In this document: positions 20,674 through 31,300 of the stretch, in pieces
Layout: every line of letters starts with the position of its first letter
How positions within the stretch are numbered: position 1 is the stretch's first letter
DNA from: Plasmopara viticola
Taxonomy: Eukaryota; Oomycota; Peronosporomycetes; Peronosporales; Peronosporaceae
Length of the DNA: 64,000 bases
Direction: 5' to 3'
Assembly: GCA_001695595.3 (NCBI GenBank)
Contig: MBPM02000129.1
Coordinates: forward strand, 62,001-126,000
Translations under genes and position numbers: made by a program
The notes under the pieces: generated by a model
What the model saw: the letters and a program-made list of their open reading frames with translations, nothing else
Databases searched by the model: none
Told to the model about the DNA's origin: nothing

Positions 20674-21609
20674 TTAATTAAACAGGTGGTGTTTGTCCCG
20701 CTTGCGTTTGCGGATTTTCTTCTTTGCCACGTCAATGTTGCGGTCCTGCCATTTGCTCTTACTAAGTTTCACAGGTCGGTTGCCAATGTATTTGCCATTC
20801 ATTTCCCGCAATGCTTTCGCACAATCGAACGGGTCGGTAAAACTCACAAACCCGTACCCACGCGATTTGTGGGTCAACTTGTCCCGTACCACACGAGCCC
20901 GCTGGAACGACGCGTACTTGGCAAAACTATGCGCCAGCAGCTCATCGCTCACTTCATTGCCCAAATCCCCACAAAAGAGGCGAAAGTCATTCTCCGGCCA
21001 TTCTTCCAACGTCGGGTCTTCCCAAATTTGACCCCCTGCAAGTCGCAAATGGCGTTTTTGATTCTTTCCTCGGCCTCCCGTCCTTCCGTTTCCATGGGCA
21101 TTCGCAGCAATACTCGCGGCTGTTCGCTTGGGGTCATAGGCATAGACACTCTGCTGTCGATTCATCATATTTTGCTCCTCAATTGAGAGCAAACATCCCG
21201 TGTCCATGTCCACACGCGGGTGCATTGAATGATAGCCAGCAGACGTCAAGTTCGTCGACGCAGTCGCTGCGAGTTCCCCGGATGTACCGACGGGGAACCC
21301 GCTGAGTGCGCCACGATGGGCGGCCACGTCTTCTAGTGTATTGAGCAAGCCATTCCGTCCATCTCCATGCTCGGTGCTCGTGTCAGCTGAAGTGTCAGTC
21401 TTTTTGACTGGCGCCGGACGTGGGGGAGCCATGTAGACTTTAGGCTTGACGACAACTTCGGGCTTGGGCGGCATCGACGAACCAGGGGTAGTATTCTTTG
21501 CCCGTAAATCGTGCGTGTCTTTTGATACTGGATTATCATCCGCCGTCTGCTCTTCCAGCGACTGAATCTCCGCCTCAAAGCGCGCAAACGCGTCGTCCAG
21601 GTCCGCCAT
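20674..21609 (-). CDS. RBM42: RBM42 homologue (RNA-binding protein, one RRM)
   Basis: This is a 311-residue protein with a proline/charge-rich N-terminal half and one C-terminal RRM at about residues 209-287. RNP2 is LFCGDL (211-216) and RNP1 is RGYGFVSF (250-257). The linker AGGQIWEDPTLEEWPENDFR and the downstream EMNGKYIGNRPVKLSKSKW are specific to RBM42, an hnRNP K-associated factor reported in splicing and stress granules. The C terminus is very basic (KKKIRKRKRDK), likely a nuclear signal. ATG 21607-21609 opens with an acidic MADLDDAFARFEAEI segment. There is no intron. Confidence 0.92.
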   Translation of the reverse strand: MADLDDAFARFEAEIQSLEEQTADDNPVSKDTHDLRAKNTTPGSSMPPKPEVVVKPKVYMAPPRPAPVKKTDTSADTSTEHGDGRNGLLNTLEDVAAHRGALSGFPVGTSGELAATASTNLTSAGYHSMHPRVDMDTGCLLSIEEQNMMNRQQSVYAYDPKRTAASIAANAHGNGRTGGRGKNQKRHLRLAGGQIWEDPTLEEWPENDFRLFCGDLGNEVSDELLAHSFAKYASFQRARVVRDKLTHKSRGYGFVSFTDPFDCAKALREMNGKYIGNRPVKLSKSKWQDRNIDVAKKKIRKRKRDKHHLFN

Positions 21610-22446
21610 GCTAGCGGTTTGGGTGAAATTACGGAAATTTCGATATTTAGAAAAGCGCTTGCCACAATTTCAGCTGGATGTTAGGGCTATATTTTTGGCC
21701 ACTTAGCCGGTTGTCATCTGGCATAAGCGAGCTTTTTGGCTCAAAGCCAAAGGCTGGCTTCTATAGGATAGAGACCCTGTCAGTGACTACGTTTAGCAAA
21801 ATTTAGTGCATACAATAGTAAGAGCGACTAGGTTGTCGGATGAATCAGCCTTTATATTGCAATCGATTGCACTCCTCGATCAACTTGAGATCGTAAATAG
21901 TAGATGGTTACTGAAAGATTGCTCATTTTTTGTACGCCTCCCGTTTGGGGGTCACGCGGGTTAAATTTGCTACCTACTTCTTTCCAAAAGTTTCGCTTAT
22001 AGTGCCTGCCGAAGTTGCAGGGTTTAATTGAGTTGCTGATAAATAATTGAAAGCAGGACTGAAATAGGTAAAATAAATCAGTCTTTACACCGCGGTCTAT
22101 TGCACGAGTTCATCTCAACAAAACCAAACATTGTAAGACAGTTATTCACCGGAAGACCGTTATTCTTCTTACATGTCTTCTCAGCGCATGCTGTTGTTTT
22201 TTTTTTCACTCCCGATGAAGAAAACCAGAAAGCTCTATCAGCTACCAAAACTGTTCCAAATATATTTTCGTTGCAACGAGGTACCAAATATGCCGATCAA
22301 AATTCTGCGCACTTGTGATAAGCAATACCGACAAATTTGATGCTGACGTGTCTTTCAAGTTAAAAAGGCATTGCATCCTAGACTGGATCGATACAGTAAA
22401 TCAACCTGTGTCGCCGCAGGTTGGCCGTTATGATGAAAGTGCCCAT
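21610..22446. other. Intergenic DNA between RBM42 and the young copia element
   Basis: No gene is recognised. It presumably contains the RBM42 promoter. Two short diverged copies of a CAGTCTTTACACCGCGGTCT-like segment occur at about 21846 and 22079. Confidence 0.4.
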
Positions 22447-22451
22447 ATATT

Positions 22452-22597
22452 TGTTGAGAAGAAAGTAAAAACCGAAGTGAATATATTTATCCTGACCAAT
22501 GAATGGCTACCATATGTAATTACTAATTGTGACGTACTTGTAATTACTGTAAAGCCATCCACCTGTTCAACATGCATTCAGCGGTGTAATGTTAACA
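22452..22597 (-). repeat. 3' LTR of copia copy 2
   Basis: This is a 146-bp LTR. In element orientation it starts TGTTAACATTACACCGC and ends TTCTCAACA. It matches 26766-26911 throughout by eye. Confidence 0.95.
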
Positions 22598-22610
22598 CTC
22601 CCACTCACCG

Positions 22611-25600
22611 CTAATGCTGTGTGTCCTTTGTTGCTGACTTGGTCTTGATTCCGGAGGCTTCGCGCAGATACTTCAGCATCTTGGTTCCAAGCGCCTTGGT
22701 TAGCATATCTGCAAGCTGACTCTTCGTATCAATGTAGCCGATCTTGAGTAATCCATGCTGAACGTTCTCCCGAATAAAGTGATGTCTGATGTCCACGTGC
22801 TTTGTACGTGCGTGGTAGCCCGCGTTGTTTGCCAAAGCTATCGCACCTTGATTGTCTTCCCATATTTGCGTGCCTCCCACCTGTTCTTGACCCATGTCCT
22901 TGAGCATTGCGCGCGCCCAAAGTACTTCTTGTGTGCACAAGCTGAGCGCCATATACTCTGCTTCTGCGGAACTTAGTGCAACTGTTCTCTGATACTTGGA
23001 CTTGAATACAACCGGAGCTTTACCAATGTTGATCAACACACCTGAGACAGACCGTCTGTCATCGGTGTTGCTACCCCAGTCAGCATCCGAAAAAGCTTCA
23101 ACAATCACCTTTCCCGTCCCTCTTTGATAAACGATCCCATGATGACGTGTCGAATTTAAGTAGCGCAATACACGAATTGCGGCGTTCCAATGTGGTAACC
23201 CCGGTTTTTCGAGAAATCGAGACAGTTGTGTCACGATGTATGCGACGTCCGGCCGAGTGCAAGTTGTAACATATAGCAGACATCCAATTAGTGAGCGGTA
23301 TGGTCTTGACCGCATCTCTGAATGCTCAGCTTCGGTACTTGGTGACTGTGATGTTGACAGCTTGAGACCGGACGTACACGGATTGTCGACGTTCTTGGCG
23401 TTTTTCTGCCCAAATCGCTCAGCCACGTCGCTAATGTAGCGTGTTTGCTTGATCATTAGTGTGGAAGCTGTCATGTCGTGGTCGATCTCCATGCCCAAGA
23501 TGAACTTCACCATACCGAGATCCTTCATCTTGAAAACACTTTTAAGCATCCCCTTGACCTCTAGAATCTCGTCGCTCGTCTTGGCTGCAATGATCATATC
23601 ATCGACATAAAGACATACGTACACAAAACCTTCTTCCACTTTCTTCACGTAGACGCATTGATCCGCTCCACAACTTTTAAAATCGTTCTTCTTGAAGACG
23701 TGGTCGATTGTCTTGTTCCAAGCGCTTGCAGCTTGCTTGAGACCATATATAGCTTTGTTCAGCTGACACGCAAATCCTTGAGCTCCCTTAACACCAATTG
23801 GAACTTCCATGTGAACACGATCCGACAGTACACTGTTGAGAAAGGCGGTGTCGACGTCCAGCTGTTCCATTTTGTAGCCTAATCCCGCACACACTGCGAG
23901 TACAACTCGGATTGAGTTCATGTTGGCCACTGGAGAGTAAGTCTTGAAGAAATCCACGCCGTATTTCTGCTTGAAACCTTTAGCCACCAATCGTGCTTTG
24001 TAGCGCACAACACATCCATTCTGGTCACGCTTCTTAGCAAAGACCCAGCGACATCCAATCGTACGTCCAATTGATTCTCGTGGAACGAGTGTCCATGTTT
24101 TGTTTTTGTGATGCGACTGCAATTCGGCGTCCATCGCTTGTCGCCACTGTTCTGCCTCATCACTAGACATTGCCTGCGCATACGTGGTAGGCAAGTCTGA
24201 TTCTTCATCAACACTCACAGCGTAAGCGAGAATAGCTTCAGCTATCAGGCCGTCTTCATCAATCCTTGCACGCTTTGAAGATGGTGGTCCTTCGCTTCCT
24301 CTCAGACTTTCATCGGCATCTGATCCGTTTTCCAGCAATAACATTGGTTCATTTGTACGCCCTGAACGTTCCACTTGCGGTCGAAATACCAATCGATCTT
24401 CCTGTGCATCCAGTGTAGGAGGTCTGTACTCTGTCAGCTCAGAGTGTACTGAGGTCGGTAATCGAAGCATCTCGACCCTTGACTCATTTGTGTCGGACTC
24501 CTCTTCATTCATTGGAGCATCTGGAATTTCATCTTCTCCTTCACCCTCCATAAGTTCATCTTGATCTTGTTGGTGTTCCGTCGGCCCGGACACAGCACTT
24601 TCATCGTTGTCTTTGGTAACGTGTATCACTTTTATTTGTTTGGGCGGGTGTGTCTCATATATGCCGCCCACTTCACGCTCGTCCAGCTTCACCGACCGTG
24701 ATACTGATATCTTGTCTTTCTCCAAATTGTAAACTCGGTATCCCTTGGTGTCTTCGGCATAACCAAGGAACATGCACTTGAAGCTTTTGGCTTCGAGCTT
24801 CGTCCTCTTCACTTGATCAACGTGAGCATATCCATGAGACCCAAACACCCTAAGATGATCCATCCGTGGCTTCATCTTAAATCCCAGTTCATATGGGGTG
24901 TTATTTGGGTGCATTGTATTAGGAGAGCGGTTGATCAGGTACACCGCAGTGCTTACTGCCTCTGCCCACCAACATGTCGGAACACACTTGTAGTGTAGCA
25001 TGCTCCGTGCCTTTTCCATTATCGTACGGTTCATTCGTTCTGCAATACCATTTTGTTGGGGACTGTATGGTACTGTACGCTGATGTATGATACCGTTCCG
25101 CTGACATAAATTCGTAACTGTCTTGTTGACAAACTCCGTTCCGTTATCCGAACGCAGGCACTTGATACGGGTTCCCCACTGATTCTCATGCAGTGCTTTA
25201 AACATCGTGATCTTGTCGGCAACTTCACTCTTCTTTGCCAGAAAGTAAGCCACCACATATCGTGAATAATCATCCACAAACGTCAAAATGTATTTAGCAC
25301 CTCCTTTTGAAAGTGTCTTCATGGGTCCCATCACGTCTGTGTGAACTAACTCCAATACACGCGATGTCTTTGTCATGGAGCGTCCTGGAAAGGCTTCGAT
25401 CGTCTGCTTGCCCTTCATGCATCCACCACACAGGGTCTTGATACCTTCTTTTAGCGCAGGAATACCTTCTGTGGATCGCATAGTTTTCACTAAAACGTCC
25501 TCACTTGGATGTCCCATGCGAGCGTGCCATAACTCCCACTGACTATCAACTCCCGAGAATTGCACCAATCGTGCCTCCTCTTGCTGACAATCCAGTGTGT

Positions 25601-26717
25601 AAGCTTTCCCATTTCTTGTCCCAGTTGCCAAAGCTTCGTTCTTGTCCCAAATGATGCACGAAGCACGCTGAAACTCCACACTTAGTCCACGTTCGGCAAG
25701 CTTTCCCACCGACAGTAAACGTCTGTCAAGTCCAGGGATAAGCAGCACTTCCATCATCGATATGCGTCTTCCATCTAAGCCGATAAGCTTCACTGTTCCA
25801 GCTCCTTCGACGCGTAACTTTCTGCCATCTGCAATTGTTACCTTGATGTCGTCTTTAAGTTGCTTGAAGTCGATCAAGTCACTTCGGTGAGGGGTCATGT
25901 GTGACGTCGCACCACTGTCGATCAGCCAGCTTACTGATTTCTCATCCCCCACAGCAAACACTGCATCATTACCGCTATAACGGTTTCTGGAACGGTTCTC
26001 AGCAGCTGGGCAGTCCCGCTTCATATGACCAGTCTGATCACAATTGAAGCATTTTCCCCGAAAACCGCCGCCCTTGCGTGGCGCGTAAATCTTGCGGCCA
26101 CTTCCTCGTCTGCCCTTGATCCGTCCATCATTGTCTGTGGCTCGAAACGCTTTCTCACTTGCTTCCTTCTTCTGTAGTTTGTCTGACTCCTTCAACAGCT
26201 TCTCCTTGACTTCGATCAGAGTGATGTCCTTGGCGTTCTCCACGATAGAAGATATTATTTCATATTCCGCCGGCAAGCTGCTCAGAAGCACCACTAGCTG
26301 TCTTGATTCATCCACCGGCTCTCCCGTCATCTGGAGTCCCACGACCAGCTCATCGAACGCGTCCAGATGTTCCACCATGCGAGTGCCACTCTCCATCTTA
26401 AACTCATGAAGGCGCCGTGTCATCGTGACACGGTTGTGTAAAGTGGAGCGATGGTAGAAATCGCGAAGCGTTCCCCATGCCTCCAAGGCACGAGTAGCAG
26501 ACCGTATCTTGGTCTGGTGTTGTATCTCGACGCCCTGGGCAATTATACCCAATGCCTTGGCGTCATTCACGAGCCACGTCTCCGTTATTTCGCTCTCGCC
26601 CTTCGCGCCCATAATGTGTCCCAGCAGCCCTTTTCTTGCGAGGGCCATTCTCATGTTGAACTCCCAATGGTAGTAGTTACCATCTCCTAGGAGGACTTCG
26701 GTGCGCTTGGTAGTCAT
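22611..26717 (-). CDS. Copia gag-pol polyprotein, intact
   Basis: This is a 1368-residue single-frame polyprotein. Gag covers residues 1-220 (UBN2-type, NYYHWEFNMRMALARKGLLG). The CCHC knuckle is CFNCDQTGHMKRDC at about 223-236, and the aspartic protease WLIDSGATSHMT has Asp at about 267. The pre-integrase motif is LWHARMGHPSEDV with a CGGCMKGKQ zinc pair, and integrase follows with HTDVMGP, SDNGTEF and a downstream Glu segment (SPQQNGIAERMNR). Reverse transcriptase includes RYKARLVAKGFKQKYGVDFF, LDVDTAFLNS and YVDDMI, and RNase H has FSDADWGSNTDDRRSVSG, SSAEAEYMALS and KHVDIRHHFIRE. There is no frameshift or nonsense codon. The order (integrase before RT) defines copia. Confidence 0.97.
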   Translation of the reverse strand: MTTKRTEVLLGDGNYYHWEFNMRMALARKGLLGHIMGAKGESEITETWLVNDAKALGIIAQGVEIQHQTKIRSATRALEAWGTLRDFYHRSTLHNRVTMTRRLHEFKMESGTRMVEHLDAFDELVVGLQMTGEPVDESRQLVVLLSSLPAEYEIISSIVENAKDITLIEVKEKLLKESDKLQKKEASEKAFRATDNDGRIKGRRGSGRKIYAPRKGGGFRGKCFNCDQTGHMKRDCPAAENRSRNRYSGNDAVFAVGDEKSVSWLIDSGATSHMTPHRSDLIDFKQLKDDIKVTIADGRKLRVEGAGTVKLIGLDGRRISMMEVLLIPGLDRRLLSVGKLAERGLSVEFQRASCIIWDKNEALATGTRNGKAYTLDCQQEEARLVQFSGVDSQWELWHARMGHPSEDVLVKTMRSTEGIPALKEGIKTLCGGCMKGKQTIEAFPGRSMTKTSRVLELVHTDVMGPMKTLSKGGAKYILTFVDDYSRYVVAYFLAKKSEVADKITMFKALHENQWGTRIKCLRSDNGTEFVNKTVTNLCQRNGIIHQRTVPYSPQQNGIAERMNRTIMEKARSMLHYKCVPTCWWAEAVSTAVYLINRSPNTMHPNNTPYELGFKMKPRMDHLRVFGSHGYAHVDQVKRTKLEAKSFKCMFLGYAEDTKGYRVYNLEKDKISVSRSVKLDEREVGGIYETHPPKQIKVIHVTKDNDESAVSGPTEHQQDQDELMEGEGEDEIPDAPMNEEESDTNESRVEMLRLPTSVHSELTEYRPPTLDAQEDRLVFRPQVERSGRTNEPMLLLENGSDADESLRGSEGPPSSKRARIDEDGLIAEAILAYAVSVDEESDLPTTYAQAMSSDEAEQWRQAMDAELQSHHKNKTWTLVPRESIGRTIGCRWVFAKKRDQNGCVVRYKARLVAKGFKQKYGVDFFKTYSPVANMNSIRVVLAVCAGLGYKMEQLDVDTAFLNSVLSDRVHMEVPIGVKGAQGFACQLNKAIYGLKQAASAWNKTIDHVFKKNDFKSCGADQCVYVKKVEEGFVYVCLYVDDMIIAAKTSDEILEVKGMLKSVFKMKDLGMVKFILGMEIDHDMTASTLMIKQTRYISDVAERFGQKNAKNVDNPCTSGLKLSTSQSPSTEAEHSEMRSRPYRSLIGCLLYVTTCTRPDVAYIVTQLSRFLEKPGLPHWNAAIRVLRYLNSTRHHGIVYQRGTGKVIVEAFSDADWGSNTDDRRSVSGVLINIGKAPVVFKSKYQRTVALSSAEAEYMALSLCTQEVLWARAMLKDMGQEQVGGTQIWEDNQGAIALANNAGYHARTKHVDIRHHFIRENVQHGLLKIGYIDTKSQLADMLTKALGTKMLKYLREASGIKTKSATKDTQH

Positions 26718-26753
26718 GGCGGTGACGGTGTGGTGATGCGAGGCTGTTGTTTG

Positions 26754-26765
26754 CGGCTGTTAACC
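26754..26765 (-). promoter_or_regulatory. Copia primer-binding site, candidate tRNA-Asn anticodon-arm complement
   Basis: Immediately inside the 5' LTR the element reads GGTTAACAGCCG. It lacks the usual TGG start that pairs with a tRNA CCA end. Its reverse complement CGGCTGTTAACC is the 5' side and loop of the tRNA-Asn(GUU) anticodon arm. This is a half-tRNA type of primer, as known for Drosophila copia with initiator tRNA. The same string is at 54790-54801 in copy 4, and a mutated version (ATTAACAGCCGC) is at about 39341 in copy 3. Confidence 0.65.
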
Positions 26766-26911
26766 TGTTGAGAAGAAAGTAAAAACCGAAGTGAATATAT
26801 TTATCCTGACCAATGAATGGCTACCATATGTAATTACTAATTGTGACGTACTTGTAATTACTGTAAAGCCATCCACCTGTTCAACATGCATTCAGCGGTG
26901 TAATGTTAACA
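26766..26911 (-). repeat. 5' LTR of copia copy 2
   Basis: This is the partner of 22452-22597, with the same length and termini. It is followed internally by the primer-binding site and flanked outside by ATATT. Confidence 0.95.
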
Positions 26912-27546
26912 ATATTTCTATTGTCAAGATGTAGAACGGGTGGGTAGCATCCTATGGGTATATCGAACCGGCTGTCAAGTATGAAGTGCGTCTTGTGCGA
27001 TATCTTACTATTTTTAATGCTTGATCCAATATAATAGTGGATGAGTTGATCGCGTTGTCTGGTCAAGGTTAATCGTGGCCTGGCGTAACTCATCAGGTGA
27101 AGTCCTTTGTGAGTTGAAAAGGTGCACCGGCTACATGCAAAGGCATTTTGTTTTGGTGAGTAATTGTACACCCGATGACGTCTTATGAAATGGGCGTCAA
27201 TTAAGTACTTGACGAATATGGCGCTAAGGTCCACTCTCGGTCAACCTCTCAAAGCGCACAATTACAAAGGTACTCTACCCTCCACTCATATGCAGTAGAG
27301 CGGTGACTATAGAAATTACAAGCCGCTGTATGTTCGTGCAAAACTGCTTTACTAACAAAGGTTAGGGCGACTTTAAAGCGGTGTTGGTTTCTCGAAGATC
27401 ATACATACTTGGCGTTGTGAGGTTTATAACAATAAGGTAATATAATTTTAGAAATGCTGGGTGCGTCTAGGCAGATACATGGTGTACGCCAAACTACACA
27501 GTTCTGAGATCATGAACGATTTAACTTAGCAATGTTCCACGTGCCA

Positions 27547-27586
27547 AACTTTCCTTTTTTAGCGGTAAGGCTAAAAAAGGAAAGTT
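27547..27586. repeat. Perfect 17-bp inverted repeat (hairpin 1)
   Basis: Arms AACTTTCCTTTTTTAGC (27547-27563) and GCTAAAAAAGGAAAGTT (27570-27586) are exact reverse complements around a 6-base loop. The right arm ends at the base before hairpin 2 starts. Confidence 0.93.
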
Positions 27587-27658
27587 AAAATATATTTTCC
27601 TATAAATATTTAAACCCTTCAGTAAAGTGGTTTAAATATTTATAGGAAAATATATTTT
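27587..27658. repeat. Perfect 30-bp inverted repeat (hairpin 2)
   Basis: The left arm is 27587-27616 and the right arm 27629-27658, with a 12-base loop CTTCAGTAAAGT. All 30 positions pair, and the arms are AT-rich (core CTATAAATATTTAAACC). It abuts hairpin 1 with no gap. Confidence 0.93.
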
Positions 27659-28142
27659 ATTTGATTAAAAACCTATCTTGTTGATTATCACCAAACAATT
27701 TCTCGCAAAGTCAGATAGGTTCTTTTGCAGGAAAATTGGCCTCACGATAGAGGTAAGAGTTCCGAGCCCCCCATCACTTGTTACAGCAGTAGCTGTGCCT
27801 TGAAGGGTAAGCGGCGATTGGTGGCGCCGCTTACAATACTTCAATTACTTATAAAGGTAAAAGACCGAGAATGTGTAAAGTGCATTGTTGAGTTTATGGT
27901 TGATTATAAAAATCTTATCAGCACAAAATGTGGTGTCTCAGCGCACAAACTGTGCAGTATGTCATCTAGCACATAGTGGACCCTTTCCGTTGAATATCTG
28001 TCCGTGTTGGACATCATCAAGGGTTTTCCAATGAAAAGGACGGCTTTAAGCCAAGCATAGCGGCGAACCGAGGGCTCCAAGAAGATCATGTATCTTTCAA
28101 CACTGTGTCCATAAAAGCTAATCTATCTATTCCTAGGTTAAC

Positions 28143-28319
28143 ATGCTGAACCAGGTGCAAACGTTAATATTTTTCTTAGCCCTTGTTGCCACAATCTTTG
28201 GCGCGCTAGGCAAAGCTGAGACTAATGGACTTTCAACAGTCGGCAGGACCTGTATTGAGCCGATGTGTGAGCCGCAGGTTCGGCCTTCTGACAGGTCTGA
28301 CAAAGCTTTACATACATGA
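28143..28319 (+). CDS. Short secreted-protein ORF (58 residues), possible effector remnant
   Basis: ATG 28143 opens a 58-codon frame with a classical signal peptide (TLIFFLALVATIFGALG, likely cut near GKA-ET). It is followed by a short mature part with two cysteines (TCIEPMCEPQV) and a basic tail ending TGA at 28317-28319. No RXLR or other effector motif is seen and there is no named family. It may be a small secreted protein or the N terminus of a decayed effector, since the DNA downstream has stops in all frames. Confidence 0.45.
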   Translation: MLNQVQTLIFFLALVATIFGALGKAETNGLSTVGRTCIEPMCEPQVRPSDRSDKALHT

Positions 28320-31300
28320 CCACGCTCTTAAGCATGCACTCGCCAAATCATTTTGACGACCAAGAATAATTCTTTCTATCGGCCTAAATTACTGCTTTAT
28401 GGAGCTTCGTACCCATACAGATGTACGTCATGATTCAGGACTTCGTCACTTAAAGCAATAACTCAGAATGGATCTGCTGAATCCGCACAAGAAAGTTTGC
28501 CTACGTATAGCCGGTGCACCTACAATTGCTATCGAGGGGATACTACTCGAACGAAGCGTGTTTGCCTGTGTCGTAGTATCGCAGGCTATTCACTCAAGTG
28601 CCTGACATATTCGCTCGTCAACAGAGCTTTTGACTTTACTCATATGTGTCGGCTTCTAGTTGCACTAACACGCGACAGCAAATTCGTCAGGCACTACAGT
28701 TATACTCTACATCCATCTCGTCAATAATGGGACAACCTGGGCATAAATTTACCGGCGTCTTCCGATATGCATGGTGTGATTGGACCGCAAACAGCTTAGA
28801 ACCAATATGACACACCTGAAATTCAAAAGTACGTTTTCCATTGCAAGAATTTATATTACATGAACCGGGTAGCTTGGTTCAGGCAGCCCTAAGCTGGTAA
28901 GAGTAGAACATATAACTCGCTCCTGTTTGTCCTCATCAAGCGGCAGTGGTGCGTGACCATTAGTATCAATAGACGCATCGCAATTGACGCCAAACGGCCT
29001 TAATCTGTCCAGCAAGCCAAATTGAGTGTCTGCTGAAGGCTACCCTTGATGATATCAAAAGAATTTTGGTGCTGGGACTTCCAGTGCCACTCAATGTGTT
29101 TTCAATGCATTTAGCAAAGATGTTGTTTAACCTATATAGTATTGGCATAGCCTATCTACACTCTTGAATCGTTGTGTAACGTGGCATAAGCGAAGCGAGC
29201 GTGACCTTACTTTTGAAGGGTAGTATCAAACCTAAGGCAACTTACGACAAACTCTGATTTTATCTAGCGCTGTTGGCACTTAATCTTTATGCTTATGTAG
29301 TAAGCTAAATAGCATCTATATCCGGTCGGTCTCTTTCAAAGCGGCTGTGGATGAATACATCTAAAAAAATGCCTGGGTGAAAGGCCATAATGTGCAAAAA
29401 AAAATTGACCGTACCTTTAATGTCACTGAGGCATTTGACAGCTATTTTGACCACTCCTATATAACACCACTAAGCGCACTGACCTACGTGGGGAATAAAT
29501 CCGACTACCTCATATTGAAATTATCTATTAATTCCAGTGCACTTTACAATGTACACCCCGTCATGTTGTCAAGCTACACGCCTTTTCTTGGAATACGTGT
29601 ATGTGCAGATACCGTTGTACAAGTCAGCTTTTTTAAGCATGAACGAGTCGCCTTTTCCCGCTCAAAAAAAATGAAAGCTGGTGACACGTGCGTTAATTAA
29701 GACTCCCACACTATGTTATTCCTTGTTTTCATAGTGACAAAAGGTATCATTGAGATCGTACTGCTCTAATAGTAGCCTGTTACCTAGTGCCTGAAATGAG
29801 ATAGATTTTGTGTCTCACTTCTAAACTGGTGGGCGTTGTCTCTGAACTCTTCATTCAAGAATTCTTATATTAAAATATTTTTGAATCTCTACGGATTCTT
29901 CATGCTTTTCGAGCTCTGGCGCAATGTACTCTTCCGACATAGCCGTACTATATCTTTGTCCGAGGCGGACGGTATGTTTATATTCTTAGGAGGAGTTTGT
30001 ATTTTAATGACACAATTTCTTCGATTTTCTCGATTTACAATTAACTCATCCACTACGAGTTTCTCAAAGCTTAGTAACTCCGGCATCTTCGACACTCCCT
30101 TTGGCTAATATGCACTTGCCGTGGCACAACGATCATTTGAACTGTCATAACTCAGGACGCTTTGTCAACCACAAGATACCCGGAAAAGCATTTGTATCGC
30201 ACCTCCATTCTCTTATAGTAGAGCTATGTTACTTGCTCTTGTTGACACACCTGTAGATATGTACTGCCATACTGCTCGCAAGATTTTGTTACCACCAATT
30301 AGTGGTTATTTCTTACGACATTTGTGCTATCTGCTGGATCCTGCGGATCTAAAGTACACACTTACGAAACTTTCTGGGTGGCGCACTCGCAAAACCATGC
30401 AATGCACAATTAAAACACTAACTTTAGCGTCTAAAACAGCCGATGCTATCAGTGGAATTGAGTTACCCACTGAAAATGTCGTCAGCTCCACCTTCGTGGA
30501 GATATTAGTACCTCCGATCCGTTTCGTGTTCAAGGTGTGTACTTGTCCCGAATTCCAATCAAAGGAGAGCATGGAAGCGACCACGACTCACCAATTGAAC
30601 CAGTTTTTGTACTCTTTTGGCCACAACACGCTCAAAATTCTGTGGTACTTGTCCATATCAAGGACGATAAATATTTCGTGCAGTCAGAATGTATAAACTT
30701 TACAGCCAGGTCGATTTTCACCCTTCTGAAATCTATCATAAAGCATCAGTGCCTGCTCGGTTTTTAAATGGAAAGCCAGATTGGGACATAGAAGCTCGGT
30801 TTATGTAGCGGCTGGCTCTTATAATAAGATTTGAGCGGTACCGGTATCTTGCCATTGAGCAGCCGAGGACGTCGTCTTTTCATTTTGCGCATAAAAATCA
30901 AAGGTGACTCGCACGTGAATTTGTTTGACAAAAAGAAATTTAATGCGAGCAAACCTTCTTAGCGTATATGTATCAGCAGAGCACAAAAGTACAATCTTTT
31001 AGCCGTTCACCGTCGAGTGTTGGAGCCCAGTCGCCTTCTTTAATAGCGGCATCGAAAATGCGCTGACGCTTGCCAGGTGTGAAACCCTGATTGGTCATCA
31101 AATCAGCTTTGAATTTCTTGAACAAATTTATTTAGTCCAGCTCTGGCATTTTAAATTTGCCTGCGTTTCTAGATAGCCAAGGAAATACATTACTTCTTGT
31201 TAGAACACGAGCATCTGGCGGGGTGCGAGTCTCGAAAATATCGAAATTGCTCTGGATACTGGGCGTAACAAATGGGCTCCCAATGTTTACGCCATCACCG

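Larger units (their letters stand above)
22447..26916 (-). mobile_element. Complete, young Ty1/copia element (copy 2)
   Basis: The full-length LTR retrotransposon spans 22452-26911 on the minus strand. The two 146-bp LTRs (22452-22597 and 26766-26911) show no difference on reading them side by side. The element is bracketed by the 5-bp target duplication ATATT at 22447-22451 and 26912-26916. One intact gag-pol frame fills the interior. The primer-binding site follows the 5' LTR, and a purine tract (GGTGAGTGGGAG) precedes the 3' LTR. Every part needed for autonomous transposition is visible, and the matching LTRs indicate very recent insertion. Confidence 0.96.
26917..28142. other. Gene-poor interval with hairpins
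   Basis: No gene is supported. The notable content is the pair of perfect inverted repeats at 27547-27658, listed separately. A weaker 9-bp inverted pair (AACCTATCT at 27669, AGATAGGTT at 27713) follows them. Confidence 0.5.
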
